A stretch of 64,000 bases of DNA from Paraburkholderia sp. PGU19 (GTDB taxonomy: Bacteria > Pseudomonadota > Gammaproteobacteria > Burkholderiales > Burkholderiaceae): the NCBI RefSeq assembly GCF_013426915.1, contig NZ_AP023179.1:2852001-2916000 (forward strand). The letters run 5' to 3'. A program made the position numbers and the translations under genes. Below, piece by piece: positions 57,884-64,000 of this stretch. The notes under the pieces were generated by a model that saw only the letters and a program-made list of their open reading frames with translations, did no database searches and had not been told where the DNA came from. How positions within the stretch are numbered: position 1 is the stretch's first letter; every line of letters starts with the position of its first letter.

Positions 57884-58024
57884 GGGATTCCTTCTTGAGA
57901 TTTTCTTGGCCGAGTGGACCGCGTGCCGGGGCGGCAGCGATCTGGCAATTATTGCCTGACCGGTCGGAACAACCGGCAAAGCTGACCGGGCGTCACGCGG
58001 GCGCACCTAGGCACGTAACCGGCC

Positions 58025-58053
58025 ATTATAAAGGTGTCGATGAGAAACACCAG
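58025..58053 (-). promoter_or_regulatory. Candidate promoter for the rfbB-wzm-wzt-heptose transcript
   Basis: On the minus strand a perfect TATAAT (58030-58025) follows a 17-bp spacer from CTGGTG (58053-58048), a poor -35. It is about 140 bp before the rfbB start and just after the hairpin at 58058-58082. Confidence 0.4.
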
Positions 58054-58057
58054 CGCA

Positions 58058-58082
58058 CTAACAAACTGAGACAGTTTGTTAG
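58058..58082 (-). terminator. Perfect 11-bp hairpin between the rmd-like gene and rfbB
   Basis: CTAACAAACTG-TCT-CAGTTTGTTAG begins at the base after the stop codon at 58083. The stem is perfect with a 3-base loop, but no T-run follows, so it may be a transcript-stabilising or partial terminator hairpin, not a full terminator. Confidence 0.5.
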
Positions 58083-58985
58083 TCAGGCGAGAGAAAGCAT
58101 CCAGTCAATGGTGTCTTCAATGCCGATGGCCGGCATGTCGGGGACGACACGATTCAGCCTTTTCGCCGAACCTACCAGCACCTTTACTTCATTTTGACGG
58201 ACGAAGGCGGGATTTACGCGAATTTCCAGATCGTGGCCGGACGCCTCGCGCACGATATCGATGATGTCGGTGAGGGTTCGCGGACTGCCGCTGCACACAT
58301 TGAGCGTTTCACCCGCGACAGGGGCTTCGAGCAGCGCCCGATACGCCCGTGACACCATCCGCACATCCGAAAAATCCCGCGCAACGTTGATATTTCCCAA
58401 CTCGATAAACGGTCGGCGCCGCACAAAATGGGAAACGATTTTCGGAACCAGGAAACGCTCGGACTGCCCGCGCCCCGTGTAATTGAAAGGCCGCGTGACA
58501 ACGATCGGTAGCCGGTCGAACCACGTCCGCACCAGGTGCTCCATCGCCAGTTTGCTCGCGGCGTAGTGATTCACAGGCGCGGCCGGCGCATCTTCGTCGA
58601 CGACGCCTTCCACGTTGCCGTAGATGTTCGCGCTGCTCGCAATCAGGATCTTGCGCGGCTCGTGCCCGACGTCGACGCACGCCTGCAGCAGGTTCGTCGT
58701 CCCGATCACGTTGACGTTGTACATTTCCAACGGATCGTCATGCGCGACGAAGCTGATCGCCGCCAGATGCACGATGAATTCGGGCTTCAGCTCGCCGATC
58801 AGGCGGCGGCAATCCGGCAGCGACGTGATGTCGAGCGCGCGCTCACCGGCCTGCGGATCGCTCGCCGTCGTGCCGATGACCTCATAGCCCGCGTCGGCGA
58901 GTTCTTCGCGCACGTAGGCACCAGTGAAACCGCTCGCTCCCGTGATGAGAACGCGGTGGATGACTGGCTGAGACGGATGCCGCAA
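58083..58985 (-). CDS. Rmd-like GDP-4-keto-6-deoxy-sugar reductase
   Basis: A 300-residue extended SDR enzyme most like GDP-6-deoxy-D-lyxo-4-hexulose reductase. The NADPH loop is LITGASGFTGAYV, the catalytic SSANIYGNVEG and HYAASKLAMEHL, and the substrate loop TRPFNYTGRGQSERFLVPK with the Arg expected for GDP-sugars. It uses a TTG start, chosen because GGGAGG lies 8 bases upstream. Its usual partner gmd is absent and manC is dead, so either it works on a precursor made elsewhere or it reduces a GDP-4-keto-6-deoxy-heptose. The latter is speculative. Confidence 0.85.
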   Translation of the reverse strand: MRHPSQPVIHRVLITGASGFTGAYVREELADAGYEVIGTTASDPQAGERALDITSLPDCRRLIGELKPEFIVHLAAISFVAHDDPLEMYNVNVIGTTNLLQACVDVGHEPRKILIASSANIYGNVEGVVDEDAPAAPVNHYAASKLAMEHLVRTWFDRLPIVVTRPFNYTGRGQSERFLVPKIVSHFVRRRPFIELGNINVARDFSDVRMVSRAYRALLEAPVAGETLNVCSGSPRTLTDIIDIVREASGHDLEIRVNPAFVRQNEVKVLVGSAKRLNRVVPDMPAIGIEDTIDWMLSLA

Positions 58986-59329
58986 ATCCCTTCCTCCCTG
59001 ATCTGAGCGCCTGTCGCGCTGGCAGCGGCCGATTATATCGGACGAATGAATCGGCCCCGTTCATTCGACGAGGGTCGTGAACGCCTAGTTTCACCGCCAG
59101 AAAATCGTCCAAAAATCCGAAAAAAATCAAAATAATTCAACGCTTGCGCGCGACACGCCGCGTCGACGCCAGCAACGCGCCGCCGATGTCGGACGGCCCG
59201 GGAATCGCGCGCTATCATGTCGCGTTGTGCAATGCAGCTTGGCTGCAGCAGCTTCGAACTCAATTCCGGGCGAATCGCGGCAGCCAAACACACCCGCCGC
59301 CGCGCCCTTCGGACCACCACTTCTTGCCG

Positions 59330-60175
59330 ATGACCGTTTCCACCAGCTCCCCTCCTCTCGCTTTCGGCGATCTGCAGGGCTGCCGTACCCAGTTCCAGCA
59401 ACTTCTCGCGAAGGCCGCGCCGCCCGCCGATGCACCGCTCTGGTTCGCGGGCGACCTGATCAATCGCGGCGGCGAGTCGCTTGCGACGCTGCGCGACATC
59501 ATCGCGCTCGGCAATCGCGCAGTGCCCGTGCTGGGCAATCACGACCTGCATCTGCTGTCGGTGTCGGCGGGAATCAGAAAGTCCAAGAAAGGCGACACGA
59601 TCGATGAGATCCTTGCCGCGCCCGACGCCGGAGATCTGCTGCACTGGATTCGCCATCGTCCGCTCGTGCATTACGAGAACGGCATGCTGCTCGTGCACGC
59701 GGGCGTGCTGCCTCAATGGGACGTCGATCTGACACTGGAACTCGCCGACGAGCTGCAACGCGCATTGCGCGCGCCGAACTGGAAAGAGACGCTCGCGGGC
59801 CTTTACGGCAACGAACCGAACCGCTGGAAGCCGGGCCTCAAGGGCATCGACCGGTTGCGCCTGACGTGCACCGCGCTCACGCGGATGCGCTTTTGCGATG
59901 CCGATGGCGTGATGGACTTCTCCTCGAGCGGCGGCATCAATTCCGCGCCGTCGGGTTTCATGCCGTGGTTCGACGTGCCGTGGCGCAAGACCGAAGACAT
60001 TACGGTCGTCTTCGGACATTGGGCCGCGCTCGGTCTGATGGTCCGCGACAATCTGATTGGACTCGATTCGGGCTGCGTGTGGGGCGAGCAGTTGTCGGCA
60101 GTCCGGCTGGCGCAGTCGCCCGCCGAACGCACGGTCACACAGGTGGAATGCGAAGGCTGCCGCGCCGTTGCATGA
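59330..60175 (+). CDS. apaH: Symmetrical bis(5'-nucleosyl)-tetraphosphatase
   Basis: A 281-residue metallophosphatase hydrolysing Ap4A to two ADP. Motifs are FGDLQGCRTQF, WFAGDLINRGGESL, VLGNHDLHLL and FGHWAALGL. The ATG at 59330 is used; the upstream extension of the frame is not conserved-looking. It converges on plsC (28 bp between ends) and borders the O-antigen locus, as in other Burkholderia. Confidence 0.95.
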   Translation: MTVSTSSPPLAFGDLQGCRTQFQQLLAKAAPPADAPLWFAGDLINRGGESLATLRDIIALGNRAVPVLGNHDLHLLSVSAGIRKSKKGDTIDEILAAPDAGDLLHWIRHRPLVHYENGMLLVHAGVLPQWDVDLTLELADELQRALRAPNWKETLAGLYGNEPNRWKPGLKGIDRLRLTCTALTRMRFCDADGVMDFSSSGGINSAPSGFMPWFDVPWRKTEDITVVFGHWAALGLMVRDNLIGLDSGCVWGEQLSAVRLAQSPAERTVTQVECEGCRAVA

Positions 60176-60203
60176 ACGCGAAGAATGAAGGTTAACTGAC
60201 GCG

Positions 60204-61061
60204 CTATGCGTGGCGCGTCATGTCGACGTCCGGATCGGCCAGCGGCTCTTGCGGATTTTCAGCTGCAGCTGCGGCATCGATGAACTGCTGCGTCCGGTCC
60301 GCGATCTGGCCGGAGCGGCGCGCCTCGGGATCCTGCAGCGCGGCGAGCGCCGCGCCCACGGAAGCCTGCGCCTCGGCCGCCAGCAAACGCCGATCAGCGC
60401 CGGGCGCGAGCGGCGCGCCGACATACACATGCGCCGTGAGCGGACCAGCGCGCAACAGCGCATCGAGCGACTCGCCAAGCGACAGCTCGCCGATATACGC
60501 CGGCGCCGTCGACTGCCGGCCCTGCGCATCCTCGTACATCATGCACACGGGCTGCACCGGCCGCGACGCGGAAACCGCCGCCTGAAACATGTTCGCGTGA
60601 AACGGCAGCAGTTGAACGCCGTCGGACGTCGTGCCTTCCGGAAAAACGCACATCAGTTCACCCGCGTTCAACCGCTCGGCGAGTTCATGCATGATGCGTT
60701 TCGCGTCGCTACGCTTCTCACGCTGAATGAACACGGTACCCAGCTGCTGCGCGAGCCAACCGACCACCGGCCACTTGCGGATCTCCGCCTTCGACACGAA
60801 CGGCGTCGGACGCCACGCGTTGATCACGTAAATATCGATCCACGAAATGTGGTTCGCCACGACCAGCACGCCTTCGTCGAGCCGCGCGCCGTCGTTATGC
60901 ACGACGAGGCGCATGCCGCACAACTGCAGCATGCGCAGCGACCACGCACGGTTCAGTTCCAGACGCTGCTGGGCGCTTCCCCGCGGAAAGCGCGTCCAGA
61001 CGACCCACATACCGTGAAGCAGATGCACGACCAGTCGAATCTTGCGAAACGCGAGCTTCAT
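60204..61061 (-). CDS. plsC: 1-acyl-sn-glycerol-3-phosphate acyltransferase
   Basis: A 285-residue membrane-bound acyltransferase making phosphatidic acid. The catalytic HX4D box is NHISWID near residue 70 and the phosphate-binding box is VFPEGTTSDG near 142. An N-terminal hydrophobic helix anchors it. The last ~70 residues are alanine-rich and variable. It follows pyrX with a 50-bp gap in a pyrB-pyrX-plsC run. Confidence 0.93.
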   Translation of the reverse strand: MKLAFRKIRLVVHLLHGMWVVWTRFPRGSAQQRLELNRAWSLRMLQLCGMRLVVHNDGARLDEGVLVVANHISWIDIYVINAWRPTPFVSKAEIRKWPVVGWLAQQLGTVFIQREKRSDAKRIMHELAERLNAGELMCVFPEGTTSDGVQLLPFHANMFQAAVSASRPVQPVCMMYEDAQGRQSTAPAYIGELSLGESLDALLRAGPLTAHVYVGAPLAPGADRRLLAAEAQASVGAALAALQDPEARRSGQIADRTQQFIDAAAAAENPQEPLADPDVDMTRHA

Positions 61062-61111
61062 GTTGCGAGTCTTCCGCTTATCTTTCCATTCTCTGCCGAT
61101 ATGCAACGCAC

Positions 61112-62389
61112 TCAGCGTTGCTCGAACGCCACCTGACCCGACACGACCGTCGCGCGCACGCGGGCCGGCAGCTCGTAGCCGAGGAACGGCGTGTTGTGCC
61201 CCTGGCTCTTCAGCGCGCGTGGCTCGACGCGCCAATGAGCGTCGCGGTCGAACACGCACAGGTCGGCCGTCCCGCCGGCCTCGATACGGCCAGCAGGCAG
61301 CTTCAACACGCCAGCGGGCGCAGCCGTGATGCGGTTCAGCGCCTTCGCGAGCGAGACGCCCGCTTCGTAGGCCCACTTGAGCGTCAGCGACAGCAGTAAC
61401 TCCAGACCCGTCGCCCCCGGCGTCGCCTCGGCGAACGGCAAGAGCTTCTCGTCGTCGTCGACAGGCGTGTGGTCCGAGCAGATCGCGTCGATCGTGCCGT
61501 CCAGCAGACCCGCGCGAATCGCCTCGCGGTCACGTTGGGAACGCAGCGGCGGATCGAGCCGGAACTGCGCATCGAAGTAGCCGATGTCGATATCGATCAG
61601 ATGCACATGGTTGATCGTGACGTCGCAGGTCACGGGCAGGCCTTCCGCTTTCGCCGCGCGCATGAGCTCGACGCCCGCCGCCGACGACAGATGCGACAGA
61701 TGCACACGCGCGCCCGTCACACGCACGAGTTCGAAGATCGTATGCAACGCGATCGTCTCCGCCGAAACGGGTACGCCCGATAAACCGAGACGCGACGCGA
61801 GCGGACCGCTCGCCGCAACGCCGCCCTTCGCGAGATACGCGTCCTGCGGACGCAGCCATACCGTATAGCCGTATGTGTTCGCGTATTGCAGCGCGCGCAG
61901 CAAAACCTGTGTATCGACCACGGGCGTATCGGCCTGCGAGAAGCCGATACAACCCGATTCCGTCAGCTCGACCATCTCGGTGATCACCTGCCCCTTGAGC
62001 CCGACCGTCAGCGCGCCCAGCGGATACACGTGCGCGCGGTTCAGGTTCCGCGCACGGAATTTGAGCATTTCGACGAGGCCCGGCTCGTCGAGCACGGGAT
62101 CGGTGTCGGGCGGACAGACCAGGCTCGTCACGCCGCCCGCGAGTGCCGCGGCCATCTCCGATTCGAGCGTCGCCTTGTGCTCGAAGCCGGGCTCGCGCAG
62201 CCGCGCCGACAGATCGACGAAACCAGGCGCCACGTAAAGGCCCTTGGCGTCGATCGTCCTGGCCGCGTTGAAATCGGAGGGCGCGTTGCCGAGCGCGACG
62301 ATCTTGCCCGCCGCGATGAATACGTCCTGTTGCTGCTCGGTGCCCGCTACCGGATCGATCAGCGTGCCGCCTTGAATGTGAATCTTCAT
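61112..62389 (-). CDS. pyrX: Dihydroorotase-like protein, catalytically inactive (PyrX/PyrC')
   Basis: A 425-residue amidohydrolase-fold protein. Active dihydroorotases have the zinc-binding His-x-His in GFVDLHVHLREPG; here it reads GFVDLSARLREPG, with S61-A62-R63 in its place. Other parts of the fold remain (NHVHLIDIDIGYFDAQFRLD, CSDHTPVDDDEK). Such PyrC' proteins form a structural complex with aspartate carbamoyltransferase, as in Pseudomonas pyrBC'. The neighbour pyrB is 64 bp upstream. A true dihydroorotase must be encoded elsewhere. Confidence 0.92.
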   Translation of the reverse strand: MKIHIQGGTLIDPVAGTEQQQDVFIAAGKIVALGNAPSDFNAARTIDAKGLYVAPGFVDLSARLREPGFEHKATLESEMAAALAGGVTSLVCPPDTDPVLDEPGLVEMLKFRARNLNRAHVYPLGALTVGLKGQVITEMVELTESGCIGFSQADTPVVDTQVLLRALQYANTYGYTVWLRPQDAYLAKGGVAASGPLASRLGLSGVPVSAETIALHTIFELVRVTGARVHLSHLSSAAGVELMRAAKAEGLPVTCDVTINHVHLIDIDIGYFDAQFRLDPPLRSQRDREAIRAGLLDGTIDAICSDHTPVDDDEKLLPFAEATPGATGLELLLSLTLKWAYEAGVSLAKALNRITAAPAGVLKLPAGRIEAGGTADLCVFDRDAHWRVEPRALKSQGHNTPFLGYELPARVRATVVSGQVAFEQR

Positions 62390-62453
62390 GGGCTGCCTTT
62401 TTTGCCTGCCTGTGCTTTCATTGCCCGACTCGTGTGTCCGATTCGTGCGCGGA

Positions 62454-63485
62454 TCAATCGTTGTTGCCCGCGACGATGCCCATCACCGCCATGCGCACCG
62501 CGATGCCGAACGTCACCTGATTCAAAATCACCGACTGCGGTCCGTCCGCCACCTGCGAGTCGATTTCGACGCCGCGATTCATCGGGCCCGGATGCATCAC
62601 GATCGCATCGGGCTTCGCGAGCGCGAGACGCTCGGGCGTCAGCCCCCAGCTCTTGAAGTACTCCTGCGCCGACGGCAGCAACGCGCCGCTCATCCGCTCG
62701 TTCTGCAGACGCAGCATGATGATGACGTCGACGTCCTTCAGCCCTTCGTCGAGGTTGTGGAACACGCGCACGCCCATCTGCTCGAGACCGCCCGGCAGCA
62801 GCGTGCGCGGGCCGATCGCGCGCACTTCCGGCACGCCGAGCGTGGTGAGGGCGTGAATGTCGGAGCGCGCAACGCGCGAATGCAGAATGTCGCCGACGAT
62901 CGCCACGCGCAGATTCGTAAAATCCTTCTTGTAGTGACGGATCGTGTACATGTCGAGCAGGCCTTGCGTCGGGTGCGCGTGCCGGCCGTCGCCCGCGTTG
63001 ATCACGTGCACGTGCGGCGCGCAATGCTCGGCGATCAGATACGGCGCGCCGCTTGACGCATGGCGCACGACGAACATGTCGGCATGCATCGCCGACAGGT
63101 TGTTGATCGTGTCGAGCAGCGACTCGCCCTTGCTCGTCGACGACGCGTTGATGTTCAGATTGATCACATCCGCTGACAGCCGTTTCGCGGCGATCTCGAA
63201 CGTGGTGCGCGTGCGCGTCGAGTTTTCGAAGAACAGGTTGAACACCGATTTGCCGCGCAACAGCGGCACCTTCTTCACCTCGCGGTCGGTCACGCTGACG
63301 AACTGCTCGGCCGTGTCGAGAATGTGATTGACGATCGCGCGCGGCAAGCCTTCGATCGTCAGCAGATGCTTCAGCTCGCCGTTCTTCGTGAGCTGCGGAT
63401 TGCCCTTCAGGAAACCGTAGCGAAAACGGTCCGCTGACGCGGCGTTGTCGGAGGAGCCTTGCGAAACTTGATTGGGCGTGTTCAT
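62454..63485 (-). CDS. pyrB: Aspartate carbamoyltransferase catalytic chain
   Basis: A 343-residue enzyme for the first committed step of pyrimidine synthesis. The carbamoyl-phosphate site is [18 protein letters not shown], and other marks are [39 protein letters not shown] in parts and [13 protein letters not shown]. The N-terminal ~30-residue extension is usual for the type pairing with PyrC'. An iscB gene ends 25 bp upstream, so the pyr promoter region and the pyrR/ruvX genes often found there have been displaced. Confidence 0.95.
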   Translation of the reverse strand: MNTPNQVSQGSSDNAASADRFRYGFLKGNPQLTKNGELKHLLTIEGLPRAIVNHILDTAEQFVSVTDREVKKVPLLRGKSVFNLFFENSTRTRTTFEIAAKRLSADVINLNINASSTSKGESLLDTINNLSAMHADMFVVRHASSGAPYLIAEHCAPHVHVINAGDGRHAHPTQGLLDMYTIRHYKKDFTNLRVAIVGDILHSRVARSDIHALTTLGVPEVRAIGPRTLLPGGLEQMGVRVFHNLDEGLKDVDVIIMLRLQNERMSGALLPSAQEYFKSWGLTPERLALAKPDAIVMHPGPMNRGVEIDSQVADGPQSVILNQVTFGIAVRMAVMGIVAGNND

Positions 63486-63510
63486 CCGGTTGCGTAGGAA
63501 ACCTCGGCAA

Positions 63511-64000
63511 TCATGCCGGGGAGGGACAGCACGACGCGCGATACGCGCCTTGCTGTTGTGCCGGTCCCTGATCCTTTCCTCTTTTTAGTGGCACGGTAGC
63601 ATATGCATAGCCATCTGCCCGTTGCATCATCGTGCAATGACGGTGTGCTATGCCCTGTACGACGCCTTGAGGCGTCTGGATGTTGAAGTTCCCTTTCGCA
63701 CGGACGGCGACGCGGCCGACATGCGTTCCGGCCTTCTTACCGGTGAGAACCGTGGCCCGGACACGGTCACCGGTCTGGAAACCGTGGATGCGCTTCTGGC
63801 GGGTCAGGTAACCACGCGGAAAACCATATGCCGTCAAACGTGTACGCTGGTAACTACCGCGACCGCTGCACTTGAGCTCCAGCGTCGGTCGTTGCCAGCC
63901 GAATATCGCATGGACTGTTCCGACGCACGCGGCGTCAAGTGCGTGCGTCTTCGGAAGCCCAAGGCGCGTACGATTCCACTTTGTCCGTCCGCCGCTACCG
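63511..64000 (-). CDS. iscB: IscB-type HNH/RuvC RNA-guided nuclease, C-terminal part (gene runs off the window)
   Basis: The minus-strand frame is open from the window edge to the stop at 63511, giving 162 residues. It begins in [21 protein letters not shown], read in two parts: HALDAACVG is RuvC-III with the catalytic His and Asp. It continues through [30 protein letters not shown] and [20 protein letters not shown] to [17 protein letters not shown], the C-terminal target-interaction domain of IscB. The bridge helix and HNH domain lie outside. IscB proteins are OMEGA nucleases and ancestors of Cas9. The visible part has no stop or shift. Confidence 0.88.
   Translation of the reverse strand, partial: GSGGRTKWNRTRLGLPKTHALDAACVGTVHAIFGWQRPTLELKCSGRGSYQRTRLTAYGFPRGYLTRQKRIHGFQTGDRVRATVLTGKKAGTHVGRVAVRAKGNFNIQTPQGVVQGIAHRHCTMMQRADGYAYATVPLKRGKDQGPAQQQGAYRASCCPSPA

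Noticed and set aside
59033..60019. A 328-residue minus-strand ORF
   Set aside because: Antisense to apaH, histidine/arginine-rich, and explained by GC-biased codon use of the true gene.
62386..63510. A 374-residue minus-strand ORF
   Set aside because: Shifted-frame shadow of pyrB on the same strand; all conserved ATCase motifs are in the other frame.

Overview
The window is a high-GC, gene-dense bacterial chromosome segment that reads as Burkholderiaceae (Paraburkholderia/Caballeronia/Burkholderia-like). The main evidence is the gene order apaH | rml genes - wzm - wzt - glycosyltransferases - epimerase/WecA-like/CapD-like genes - manC remnant, with pyrB-pyrX-plsC next to apaH. This is the layout I know for the O-antigen locus of the Burkholderia pseudomallei group. 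No database search was run, so all names rest on motifs and family memory.

Region 1 (1-11.5 kb) is a graveyard of mobile DNA. It holds an IS110-family transposase, a tyrosine-recombinase gene followed by two unknown genes, a complete-looking IS605-type element (divergent tnpA and tnpB) lying between fragments of lrgB, a 3' scrap of galE, and an intact VirK/YbjX-family gene. Region 2 (11.5-24 kb) starts with a clearly dead manC, then a chemoreceptor, a secreted protein and a WecA/MraY-type sugar-phosphate transferase. After these comes a loose region of tiny and hypothetical genes: three paralogous ~38-residue membrane proteins, a ParB/KorB-like protein with repeats upstream, and a NERD-like protein. 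It ends with a duplicated 3' scrap of the transferase and a gtrA gene.

Region 3 (24-31 kb, minus strand) is the membrane-proximal part of the surface-polysaccharide locus: a CapD/WbiI-type dehydratase, a WbiH/WecA-type transferase, a WbiG-type epimerase, a GT2 glycosyltransferase and a large membrane glycosyltransferase. Region 4 (31.7-36.8 kb) is a module in the opposite orientation with a sulfotransferase, a polytopic membrane protein, a methyltransferase and a GT2 enzyme. Region 5 (37-45.7 kb) is a prophage scar at a degenerate tRNA-His. It contains tail-fibre and DUF4376 genes, followed by an unusual HTTM-DCC membrane fusion, two copies of an outer-membrane-barrel end around a methyltransferase, an interrupted SRAP gene and a glycosidase-like lipoprotein.

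Region 6 (46.1-59 kb, minus strand) is the export and precursor half. In transcription order it is rmd-like, rfbB, rfbA, rfbC, rfbD, wzm, wzt, a 1087-residue methyltransferase-GT2-GT4 fusion, hddA, gmhA, hddC and gmhB, nearly all with overlapping ends. Together they would make dTDP-L-rhamnose and GDP-D-glycero-alpha-D-manno-heptose, and export a finished, probably chain-end-modified polymer through an ABC transporter. Region 7 (59.3-64 kb) returns to housekeeping genes: apaH, plsC, a non-catalytic dihydroorotase and pyrB. The window ends inside an IscB-type RNA-guided nuclease gene that abuts pyrB.

There are many nonsense and frameshift scars in genes next to insertion elements. The locus looks as if it has been remodelled by repeated insertion, duplication and loss.
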